Assembly (NCBI GenBank): GCA_030615655.1
Contig: JAUWYU010000060.1
Location: 1 to 8,275, forward strand
Reading direction: 5' to 3'
Source: Dehalococcoidia bacterium
GTDB taxonomy: Bacteria > Chloroflexota > Dehalococcoidia > Dehalococcoidales > RBG-16-60-22
Length of the DNA: 8,275 bases
This document shows positions 1 to 5,338 of the stretch, in pieces. The notes beneath the pieces were generated by a model. That model was not told where the DNA came from. It was given only the letters and a program-made list of their open reading frames with translations, and ran no database searches. Position numbers and translations under genes: made by a program. How positions within the stretch are numbered: the first letter of the stretch is position 1; the number at the start of each line of letters is the position of its first letter.

Positions 1-564
1 CATCAGGTCGCGCAGCATTTCGCTCCCCGCCCCCCTCGGCAGGAACCCGGCCACCGACCTGCCGGTTATATCATGCGGCGGCGTGCACTCAGCCTCAAGG
101 ATATCCTCACGCCCCTTGAGCTTCAGGATATGCCGGTAGTTAACGCCGGTGTGAAAGCTTAAGTCGTCACTACCGAGGCTTTCGTTGAGAGCCGAAATAA
201 GGTCCCGGGCCTCATCGGTGCTGATATGGCCGGCGCTGTAGTCATACATCTCACCGTCGCGCACCGCCACCAGGTTGCAGCGAAAAACGACCTCCCCCTC
301 GCCGATATCTATGCCCATGCTCCTGGCTTCAATGGCGGCACGCCCCTTGTAATAGTCTCTAGGGTCATAACCGAGCACCGACATGCAGGCGCAGGCGCTA
401 CCCGGCTCCATTCCCGGTGGTACAGTACGCACCAGCCCCAGCATACCCTCCCCCGACATAGCATCGAGGTTGAGAACATCAGCCAGCTCCAGGCAGGTCT
501 TTCCCCCCCGCTCTTTCAGCGGCAAGCCCGCCGCACCGTCAATTATCAGAACGCAGTATTTCAT
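1..564 (-). CDS. apgM: 2,3-bisphosphoglycerate-independent phosphoglycerate mutase, archaeal type (partial, C-terminus outside window)
   Basis: Interconverts 3- and 2-phosphoglycerate in glycolysis and gluconeogenesis without a bisphosphoglycerate cofactor; a cytosolic metalloenzyme of the alkaline phosphatase superfamily. Only the first 188 codons are present and the gene leaves the window in frame. The protein begins MKYCVLIIDGAAG, where the early Asp-Gly is the family's metal-binding start. It continues with PPGMEPGSACACMSVLGYDP (about residues 69-88), which matches the ApgM block ending in LGYDP with its nucleophilic Ser, then KGRAAIEARS and the conserved YSAGHIST block (about 129-136). 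The start is ATG at 564 with GGAG ten bases upstream. The gene is divergent from the tRNA-Pro gene, and only 54 bp separate its start from the tRNA. The family assignment rests on remembered motifs. The Ser is followed by Ala-Cys where archaeal members often have Asp. Confidence 0.88.
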   Translation of the reverse strand, partial: MKYCVLIIDGAAGLPLKERGGKTCLELADVLNLDAMSGEGMLGLVRTVPPGMEPGSACACMSVLGYDPRDYYKGRAAIEARSMGIDIGEGEVVFRCNLVAVRDGEMYDYSAGHISTDEARDLISALNESLGSDDLSFHTGVNYRHILKLKGREDILEAECTPPHDITGRSVAGFLPRGAGSEMLRDLM

Positions 565-580
565 TAATTTACGTCTCCAG

Positions 581-610
581 TTTACAACCGGGGCCTTATC
601 TGCCTATAAT
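581..610 (+). promoter_or_regulatory. sigma70-type promoter of tRNA-Pro
   Basis: A -35 box TTTACA (581-586, five of six matches to consensus) and a perfect -10 TATAAT (605-610) are separated by 18 bp. The predicted start of transcription, near 617, lies one or two bases before the tRNA acceptor stem at 619. The primary transcript would therefore have almost no 5' leader. Confidence 0.72.
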
Positions 611-618
611 ATTGCTAT

Positions 619-696
619 CGGGGCGTAGCGCAGTCCGGTTAGCGCGCCGCGTTCGGGACGCGGAGGTCGGCAGTTCAAATCTGCCCGCCCCGACCA
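619..696 (+). tRNA. tRNA-Pro, anticodon CGG
   Basis: A full cloverleaf folds without mismatch. The acceptor is CGGGGCG (619-625) with CGCCCCG (686-692), followed by discriminator A693 and encoded CCA (694-696). The D stem is GCGC (628-631 with 642-645). The anticodon stem is CCGCG/CGCGG (647-651 with 659-663) around loop TTCGGGA, giving anticodon CGG at 654-656, which reads codon CCG. The T stem is GGCAG/CTGCC (669-673 with 681-685) around TTCAAAT. A C at position 1 of the acceptor and G37 after the anticodon both fit bacterial proline tRNAs. It is a single gene with its own promoter, convergent with the nucleotidyltransferase gene. Confidence 0.97.
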
Positions 697-725
697 TTTG
701 CCCTCCATATTATTGACTTATCAGC

Positions 726-765
726 AGAACTGATATGTACTTTTCACCTGTACATAAACAGTTCT
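726..765. terminator. candidate two-way terminator hairpin between convergent genes
   Basis: AGAACTG (726-732) pairs with CAGTTCT (759-765), and inside it TATGTAC (734-740) pairs with GTACATA (750-756). This gives 14 base pairs with a one-by-two internal bulge and a nine-base loop. The loop carries the stop codon of the minus-strand nucleotidyltransferase gene. A smaller alternative hairpin, TATCAG/CTGATA (719-724 with 730-735), competes with it. Neither side is followed directly by a T tract, so this is not a textbook intrinsic terminator; the role is inferred from its position between two 3' ends. Confidence 0.42.
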
Positions 766-1517
766 TGAAACAGTTTCTCTCCCTTTTTTATTAAATCTTT
801 AGTCTCCTCATTCCCAAAAGCTAAAATTTCATCATCTTGCCACTGACCACCAACCGGCTTCAGTACCAGCTCGGTAAGCCGCTCCGATATTTCAAATTGT
901 TCCTGCAGGTCTTTTGCCGAGTAGAAACCCTCAATGCTCTGATATATATCAGGCTCGTTTTCCTTAAAATAGTTCAGGGCGTGTTTATCGCCTCTGAAAG
1001 GGATGTTTCTAACATTGAAATACGTGTTAACAAGCCAGTAAATATTCGTACTCAGCAGGAATCTACAAAGTAGCGGCATGGTATTAAGACGTCCTTTGAG
1101 CTTGTTGAAGACATGCTTGTGCCCATGACGGGCATAGGCGATAGAATGTTCGGAGTACTCCCTGGGGGAATGTTTTTTCTGTCTGTCTCTCAGTTTTTCA
1201 ATCTCCCGCGATAACTGTGTTGTCGGGTCGTATATAATCCTGCCGTCTAGAAGAGCCATGTCAAATCCTTCGGCAAATGGCATACTTCTAACTTCCTGCA
1301 ATGACCTTAAGTTTAAATCTACAGGCGTAGCCCCAATATAAAAATGCAGACTCTCAACATCATGCGCTTTGCCCCTTAGTATCACATACAAATCATAGTC
1401 ACCCGTTTCATAATTGTCAGACTCGTCTGAACTCCCATACTCAACCAAACCCAAAGTATTGGGGTTGGATTTGATTATAGCTAACATCTCCTCTATTGAC
1501 TGCATTTTCATCACCAT
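744..1517 (-). CDS. Pol-beta superfamily nucleotidyltransferase with helical C-terminal domain
   Basis: A 257-residue protein of unknown specific function. The N-terminal part has the nucleotidyltransferase signature: G28-S29, ten residues, then D40-x-D42, with a third acidic residue D67 in the strand PVDLNL. All three metal-binding carboxylates are present, so it is predicted catalytically competent. Residues from about 110 to the end look helical and charged, as in antibiotic nucleotidyltransferases and MNT-HEPN-like proteins, but no substrate can be named. The ATG at 1517 was chosen because GAGGG lies seven bases upstream, 19 bp after the mazG stop; translation upstream of it in this frame is mazG read in a wrong frame. 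It is probably the last gene of the fmt-mazG transcript. Hand-counted G+C is about 43% (781-1500) against about 60% in mazG, and AT-rich codons are common, suggesting later acquisition. Confidence 0.75.
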   Translation of the reverse strand: MVMKMQSIEEMLAIIKSNPNTLGLVEYGSSDESDNYETGDYDLYVILRGKAHDVESLHFYIGATPVDLNLRSLQEVRSMPFAEGFDMALLDGRIIYDPTTQLSREIEKLRDRQKKHSPREYSEHSIAYARHGHKHVFNKLKGRLNTMPLLCRFLLSTNIYWLVNTYFNVRNIPFRGDKHALNYFKENEPDIYQSIEGFYSAKDLQEQFEISERLTELVLKPVGGQWQDDEILAFGNEETKDLIKKGEKLFQELFMYR

Positions 1518-1536
1518 AATGTGTCCCTCAGTAACC

Positions 1537-2319
1537 TCACTTCTCCACCCCCCTTTTCGCCTCCTCCCACAGGTCGTTCTGTTCCTCAAACGAAAGCTCG
1601 CTAAAGGCCAGCCCGCGCTCCCGGCACAGTTCCTCCATGCGGGCGAAGCGTTTATAAAACTTCCAGTTTGCCTCCCGCAGTACCGCCTCGGCGTCAACCC
1701 CCTCCCGGCGGGCAACATTGACCAGCGTAAAGAGCAGGTCGCCGAATTCCTGCTCCTTCTCCTCTTGGCTGCCGGCCTGCCTGATTTCTTTAACCTCCTC
1801 GACCAGCTTATCAATAATCCCTTCCGTATCCTCCCAGTCAAAGCCGACCCGCGCTACCCGGCGAGAAATTTCATGCGCGTAGCTCAAGGCTGGCATCTGC
1901 CTGGGCACACTCTCTAATATCGAATCGCCTTCCTCCCTTTCCTCCCGCTTTAAGGCCTCCCAGTTATGTGACACTTCTGCGGCATCTCTCACCTTCTTTG
2001 AGCCGAAAACATGTGGGTGGCGGTGAATCAGCTTGGTGTTGATACCCTCTACCACGTCACCCATCTGAAACTCTCCGACTTCAGCGGCAATCCGGGCGTG
2101 GAGCACAACCTGCATCAGCAGGTCGCCCAGCTCACCACAGAGCTTATCGGAATCCCCCTCGTCAAGCGCTTCCAACACCTCATAGCACTCCGCCAGCAGG
2201 TTTTCCCGCAGCGAGGCATGGGTCTGCTGCCGGTCCCAGGGGCAGCCGTCAGGGGCGCGCAGACGGGCGATTATTTCCACCAGCGCGTCAAATCTACTTA
2301 AATCCTGCGGTAAAGACAA
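1537..2319 (-). CDS. mazG: MazG family nucleoside triphosphate pyrophosphohydrolase
   Basis: Hydrolyses (d)NTPs to monophosphates and pyrophosphate, a house-cleaning role in the cytosol that removes non-canonical nucleotides. At 260 residues it has the two-domain layout of E. coli MazG. The N-terminal domain shows GCPWDRQQTH (25-34), the helix AECYE (43-47) and GELGD (62-66), then HRHPHVFG (99-106). The C-terminal domain has EEVKE (174-178) and EFGDLLF (191-197), the complete EExxE and ExxD metal-binding set, and ends with the usual WEEAKR. The first Glu of the N-terminal EExxE is Ala43, so the C-terminal site is more likely to carry the activity. The start is TTG at 2319, with AGGAGG five bases upstream. 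It lies between fmt (69 bp upstream) and the nucleotidyltransferase (19 bp downstream). Confidence 0.93.
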   Translation of the reverse strand: MSLPQDLSRFDALVEIIARLRAPDGCPWDRQQTHASLRENLLAECYEVLEALDEGDSDKLCGELGDLLMQVVLHARIAAEVGEFQMGDVVEGINTKLIHRHPHVFGSKKVRDAAEVSHNWEALKREEREEGDSILESVPRQMPALSYAHEISRRVARVGFDWEDTEGIIDKLVEEVKEIRQAGSQEEKEQEFGDLLFTLVNVARREGVDAEAVLREANWKFYKRFARMEELCRERGLAFSELSFEEQNDLWEEAKRGVEK

Positions 2320-2338
2320 TTAAGCCTCCTCTACACTG

Positions 2339-2367
2339 ATTATACAGAGTGGCTTCGCTTGAGGCAA
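2339..2367 (-). promoter_or_regulatory. promoter upstream of mazG
   Basis: On the minus strand, -35 TTGCCT (2362-2367, four of six) is separated by 17 bp from a perfect -10 TATAAT (2339-2344). Transcription would start near 2332, just before the AGGAGG at 2325-2330. This would let mazG and the nucleotidyltransferase be transcribed independently of fmt. Confidence 0.55.
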
Positions 2368-2388
2368 CACAAACGCTGGTAATAACAG

Positions 2389-3321
2389 CTAGCTGGGCAG
2401 CACCGACTCGATGAAGTCCCTCTGCCCCCTGATAAACTCAGCGGCGGACATTACCCGCTTCCCTTCGAGCTGAACCCTGAGCATACCCAGGATGCCGTCC
2501 CCGGTGCCGACACCCGGTACGGTACCTTCTCCGGGCAGAGCCACTACCCGCCCCACCTCAGATTTCTCAGGAAGGGGTACCGCCTCAATAATTTTCAACT
2601 GCTTACCCCGCCACGTGGTGTAGCATCCCGGCCACGGGTTAAAAGCGCGTACCCGCCTCCAGGTTTCCACCGCCGGTAGTCGCCAGTCAATCTCTCCCTC
2701 CTCCTTGGTAATCCGGGGGAAATAGGTAGCCTCAGCCTCATTCTGGGGCTGGGGGACTATTTCATGCCGGAGCCAGCCGCTCAGGGCTTCCTGAAGGAGG
2801 TGAGCTCCTACCAGCGACAGCTTTTCGGTAAGCGTGCCGGTATTATCCTGCCGCATAACGGGGACTGCCGCCCTGGCCAGTACCGGCCCCGTATCCAGAC
2901 CGGCCTCCTGCAGCATAATACTCACCCCGGTGAACTCTTCCCCCGCCAGTATTGCCGCCGCTATCGGCGAGGCGCCACGGAACCTGGGCAGTAATGAAGG
3001 GTGGACATTGATACAACCGTATGGGGGAATATCTAGGACCGACTGCGGTAGAATCTGGCCGAAGGCACACACCACAATTACATCGGGTTTCAAGTCCGCC
3101 AGCTGCGACACCGCTTCAGCCGACTTCAAGCTGTCCGGCTGCATCACCGGCAGACCCCACCGCAAAGCCGCCTCTTTCACCGGCGAAGAGACCAGGGTGC
3201 GCCCCCTGCCCGCGGGCCTGTCTGGCTGGGTATAAACAGCCACAACCTGGTTCCCATTAAGGATAAGGTACTCCAGAGAGGGGACGGCAAATTCGGGCGA
3301 ACCCATAAAAACAATCCGCAA
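2389..3321 (-). CDS. fmt: methionyl-tRNA formyltransferase
   Basis: Transfers a formyl group from 10-formyltetrahydrofolate to methionyl-tRNA(fMet), making the initiator for bacterial translation in the cytosol. The 310-residue length is typical. The N-terminal domain opens with MRIVFMGSPEFAVPSLE. The folate-binding and catalytic segment INVHPSLLPRFRGASPI carries N105 and H107, and AGLDTGP carries D143, matching the Asn-His-Asp triad of E. coli Fmt. The C-terminal domain has EGEIDWRLPA and FNPWPGCYT, the OB-fold region that contacts tRNA. The start is TTG at 3321 with AGGAGG six bases upstream; the ORF gives no better alternative because MGSPEF requires the preceding residues. It is divergent from dnaA and first in the minus-strand cluster with mazG. 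Confidence 0.96.
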   Translation of the reverse strand: MRIVFMGSPEFAVPSLEYLILNGNQVVAVYTQPDRPAGRGRTLVSSPVKEAALRWGLPVMQPDSLKSAEAVSQLADLKPDVIVVCAFGQILPQSVLDIPPYGCINVHPSLLPRFRGASPIAAAILAGEEFTGVSIMLQEAGLDTGPVLARAAVPVMRQDNTGTLTEKLSLVGAHLLQEALSGWLRHEIVPQPQNEAEATYFPRITKEEGEIDWRLPAVETWRRVRAFNPWPGCYTTWRGKQLKIIEAVPLPEKSEVGRVVALPGEGTVPGVGTGDGILGMLRVQLEGKRVMSAAEFIRGQRDFIESVLPS

Positions 3322-3342
3322 TTTCGGCCTCCTGACTCCCGA

Positions 3343-3371
3343 ATTTTATCATTAAAAATATTTTTCAGCAA
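3343..3371 (-). promoter_or_regulatory. candidate fmt promoter
   Basis: On the minus strand, -35 TTGCTG (3366-3371, three of six) lies 17 bp from -10 TAAAAT (3343-3348, five of six). The predicted start, near 3336, leaves a short leader containing only the Shine-Dalgarno AGGAGG (3328-3333). The same compact layout is seen at mazG. Confidence 0.42.
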
Positions 3372-3512
3372 CTTGCCGTTTTGAGTTTAACACCCCCGAT
3401 AATAAGCAAAAAGAACAGTTTGAAAGAGTTAGTAAGAGCGGAAACAGGGCAACAATGGCTGGTTATTGCCATCAAAAACCTTGCCACGGGGGCGGCATTG
3501 GTTGTATGCTAA

Positions 3513-3541
3513 TTGATGTTAATAACTTAATCGGTTATTAG
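3513..3541 (+). promoter_or_regulatory. candidate dnaA promoter with overlapping inverted repeat
   Basis: -35 TTGATG (3513-3518) and -10 TATTAG (3536-3541) are separated by 17 bp; each matches four of six consensus bases. The inverted repeat TAATAAC-N7-GTTATTA (3520-3526 with 3534-3540) fills the spacer and most of the -10 box, the position expected of an operator. A leader of about 130 bases would precede dnaA. The promoter is weak by sequence, so this is a candidate only. Confidence 0.3.
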
Positions 3542-3640
3542 CTTTTTCACCACGAGACCTGCCAAAAACAGGCGGGAAGACCAGTTGTTTGTCACTCACC
3601 GGGGTGAACTTGTGCCTGAATCGAGACAGGGGATGATTTT

Positions 3641-3655
3641 TACCCGCGCCGGGTA
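3641..3655 (+). promoter_or_regulatory. hairpin just upstream of dnaA
   Basis: TACCCG (3641-3646) pairs perfectly with CGGGTA (3650-3655) around a three-base loop. It ends three bases before the possible TTG start at 3659 and 24 bases before the ATG at 3680. There is no T tract after it, so it is not a terminator; it could affect ribosome access. Confidence 0.4.
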
Positions 3656-3679
3656 AGGTTGCGGGTAGACAAAGCGGTT

Positions 3680-5047
3680 ATGGAAGCAACGAGAACCAGG
3701 ACGCCACAGGAAATATGGGAAACTGCCTTAGGTGAGTTGCAGGTCCAGGTCAGCAAGCCAAACTACCGCACCTGGTTCAAAAAGACGGTCGGCCTGAGTT
3801 ATCGGGATAATCAATTTATTATCGGTGTACCCAATACTTTCGCGGCCGAATACCTGGAGAAAAATCAGCGCTCCCTTATTGAAAAGGCACTTATCGGTCT
3901 CACGTCTTCCGGCGTACAGGTTGTTTTCCAGGTTAATGGTAAGCCCCACCGTTACCAGGGCACCGGCGCCAGCGAAACGGGCTTTCCTGCCCCTTCACCG
4001 ACCTATACAAGATTAAATCCGAAGTACGTCTTTGACTCCTTCGTCGAAGGCAACAGCAACCGTCTGGCCCGTGGCGCGTCAATGGCCGTAGCCCAGAACC
4101 CGGGACACAGCTACAATCCTCTATTCATATATGGCGGCGCCGGCCTGGGCAAGACGCACCTGCTCCACGCTATCGGACAGGCGGCAGCGGCCAACCACAT
4201 CAACGTTATTTGTACCAGCGCCGAGCAGTTTACTAACGAGTTCGTAAGTGCCCTCCGCGAGAAGAGCACCGAGGAGTTCCGCAACAAATATCGAAGTATC
4301 GGCATGTTGCTTGTTGATGATATCCACTTCATCGGCGGTAAGGAGCAGACCTCGGAAAGTTTCTTCCACACGTTCAATGAATTGCACAATACTAACCGTC
4401 AAATTGTTATCACCAGTGACTGCCCGCCTAAATCAATGCCCCTGCTGGAAGAGCGGTTGCGCTCCCGCTTTGAATGGGGATTAATTGTTGATATACAGCC
4501 ACCTGCCTTTGAGACACGTCTGGCTATTCTGCACGCCAAAGCCCGCCAGAGGGGAGTAAATATAGATTCAGACGTGCTGGAACTCATCGCCCGGGAAGCC
4601 TCGGGTAATATAAGGGTACTGGAGGGTTCCCTCAATCGGGTCATTGCCTATGCTGGGCTGCTCGGGGAAGCCCCGACCGTTGATATCGCCGCCAGGGCAC
4701 TGGAGGATATCGCGAATAAAGGACCCATCGAGGACACAATTACGCCCGACTTGATAGTTGAAGCTGTTGCTAAGAGCTTCCAACTGGATAAGGAAGAACT
4801 GGTGGGACGTAAAAGAGATAAGAATACCGCCTTGGCCCGTAGGCTCGCGATGTTTCTTATCCGGCAGGAAACGAACTATTCTCTTTCTCAAATCGGCCAG
4901 GAGCTCGGTAACCGTGACGCTGCCTCGGTTACCACCGCCTGCAAAAAAATATCCGTTGATATTACCGCCAGCCCCTACCTGAAGCGAAAAATACGCGTCA
5001 TACAACGGTATTTACACCCCGAGTCGGGCTCAAAGGCCTCCCGTTAG
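3680..5047 (+). CDS. dnaA: chromosomal replication initiator protein DnaA
   Basis: Binds origin DNA in its ATP form, opens the duplex and recruits helicase. From the ATG it has 455 residues. Domain I starts at PQEIWETALGELQVQV; domain II is short. Domain III (AAA+) opens with NPLFIYGG and has Walker A GGAGLGKT (about 152-159), Walker B LLVDDI (210-215), sensor I TSD (245-247), the arginine finger in RLRSRFEWGL (R263) and sensor II in GNIRVLEG (R312). Domain IV (about 360-455) has the helix-turn-helix RRLAMFLIRQETNYSLSQIG and the signature GNRDAASVTTACKKI (about 410-424). That signature lacks the His-Thr of the usual RDHTT. The start is uncertain: TTG at 3659 would add seven residues, but has AGG abutting it and a hairpin immediately upstream; neither start has a good Shine-Dalgarno. 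Unlike obg after it, its coding strand is slightly C-rich. Confidence 0.97.
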   Translation: MEATRTRTPQEIWETALGELQVQVSKPNYRTWFKKTVGLSYRDNQFIIGVPNTFAAEYLEKNQRSLIEKALIGLTSSGVQVVFQVNGKPHRYQGTGASETGFPAPSPTYTRLNPKYVFDSFVEGNSNRLARGASMAVAQNPGHSYNPLFIYGGAGLGKTHLLHAIGQAAAANHINVICTSAEQFTNEFVSALREKSTEEFRNKYRSIGMLLVDDIHFIGGKEQTSESFFHTFNELHNTNRQIVITSDCPPKSMPLLEERLRSRFEWGLIVDIQPPAFETRLAILHAKARQRGVNIDSDVLELIAREASGNIRVLEGSLNRVIAYAGLLGEAPTVDIAARALEDIANKGPIEDTITPDLIVEAVAKSFQLDKEELVGRKRDKNTALARRLAMFLIRQETNYSLSQIGQELGNRDAASVTTACKKISVDITASPYLKRKIRVIQRYLHPESGSKASR

Positions 5048-5050
5048 TAC

Positions 5051-5065
5051 CCGGCATGCCGCCGG
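5051..5065 (+). terminator. weak candidate terminator of dnaA
   Basis: CCGGC (5051-5055) pairs with GCCGG (5061-5065) around a five-base loop, four bases after the dnaA stop, followed by TCTTTC. The stem is short and the T tract poor, so termination here would be inefficient. Confidence 0.28.
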
Positions 5066-5206
5066 TCTTTCACCGCCATCTGCGAAGCCGTTATTCTCAG
5101 TAGTATATGAAATTTATATTACTTTTTTTGTTTATTGCAGTTATTTTGTGGTAACTTTTATTATTTTTTGAGGTTTTATAAACGTTTTGGCAGAGCAGTA
5201 TTGACC

Positions 5207-5271
5207 ATAACACGAATCTATAACATAACGAAATAAAACCGCCATGAATTTGTTATTATTAGTACTGTTAT
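5207..5271. repeat. four TGTTAT hexamers in opposing orientation
   Basis: TGTTAT occurs on the minus strand at 5207-5212 and 5220-5225, and on the plus strand at 5251-5256 and 5266-5271. A fifth near copy, CGTTAT, is at 5225-5230 on the minus strand. The two pairs point away from the same centre. GTTAT also recurs in the dnaA upstream region. Short AT-rich words recur by chance in such DNA, so the significance is uncertain. Confidence 0.4.
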
Positions 5272-5274
5272 ACC

Positions 5275-5303
5275 TTGGAGAGTTTCATTTGTAGTTGTAT
5301 AAT
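5275..5303 (+). promoter_or_regulatory. candidate promoter of the obg operon
   Basis: A perfect -10 TATAAT (5298-5303) lies 17 bp after TTGGAG (5275-5280), a -35 with three of six matches. Transcription would start near 5310, leaving a leader of about 29 bases before the ATG at 5339. No other promoter is evident until 7788, so it probably drives obg, nadD and the flavoprotein gene. Confidence 0.55.
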
Positions 5304-5338
5304 CATATAAATGTTTGTTTTTTAGGTATGCTATCGGT

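Larger units (their letters stand above)
3322..3679. other. divergent fmt-dnaA intergenic region
   Basis: This gap has no credible gene. It holds the fmt promoter (3343-3371), a candidate dnaA promoter with an overlapping inverted repeat (3513-3541), and two small hairpins near the dnaA start: TCACC-GG-GGTGA (3596-3607) and the stem at 3641-3655. The motif GTTATT occurs three times: 3462-3467, 3521-3526 (reverse) and 3534-3539. Another imperfect fold, GGCAA with TTGCC (3448-3452 with 3466-3470), lies in between. No perfect DnaA box TTATCCACA is visible on either strand; the nearest, TTATCATTA at 3346, matches six of nine. Confidence 0.6.
5101..5338. other. AT-rich intergenic region, candidate oriC or DNA unwinding element
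   Basis: By hand count only 63 of 240 bases in 5101-5340 are G or C (about 26%), against just over 50% in dnaA. The region has no credible gene. It contains a run of seven T (5123-5129), several TTATT elements (5132, 5141, 5161), a cluster of TGTTAT hexamers (5207-5271) and the obg promoter at its right end. It lies directly after dnaA, where origins often are, and at the point where plus-strand GC skew turns strongly positive. No canonical DnaA box is visible; GTTACCACA on the minus strand near 5147-5155 keeps only the CCACA end. Origin function is inference. Confidence 0.5.

Noticed and set aside
1518..1841. Open reading frame extending the nucleotidyltransferase N-terminus by 108 residues.
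   Set aside because: It is mazG read in another frame, Arg-rich and low in complexity, while the ATG at 1517 has a good Shine-Dalgarno site and yields a standard family N-terminus.
3633..3656. Seven-residue ORF just upstream of dnaA, a possible leader peptide.
   Set aside because: No suitable upstream Shine-Dalgarno spacing and no regulatory codon pattern; it overlaps the hairpin.
5107..5154. Micro-ORF of 15 mostly hydrophobic residues after dnaA.
   Set aside because: No Shine-Dalgarno, and T-rich DNA encodes Phe, Leu and Ile by default.
5244..5294. Second micro-ORF of 16 Leu-rich residues before obg.
   Set aside because: No ribosome-binding site and it overlaps the obg -35 box; explained by base composition.
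5315..5338. TTG start giving eight extra residues to Obg.
   Set aside because: The extension does not resemble Obg N-termini and has no Shine-Dalgarno, whereas ATG 5339 gives a typical start.
3322..5338. Canonical DnaA boxes TTATCCACA on either side of dnaA.
   Set aside because: None found by eye on either strand in the two gaps; best matches are six of nine and not convincing.
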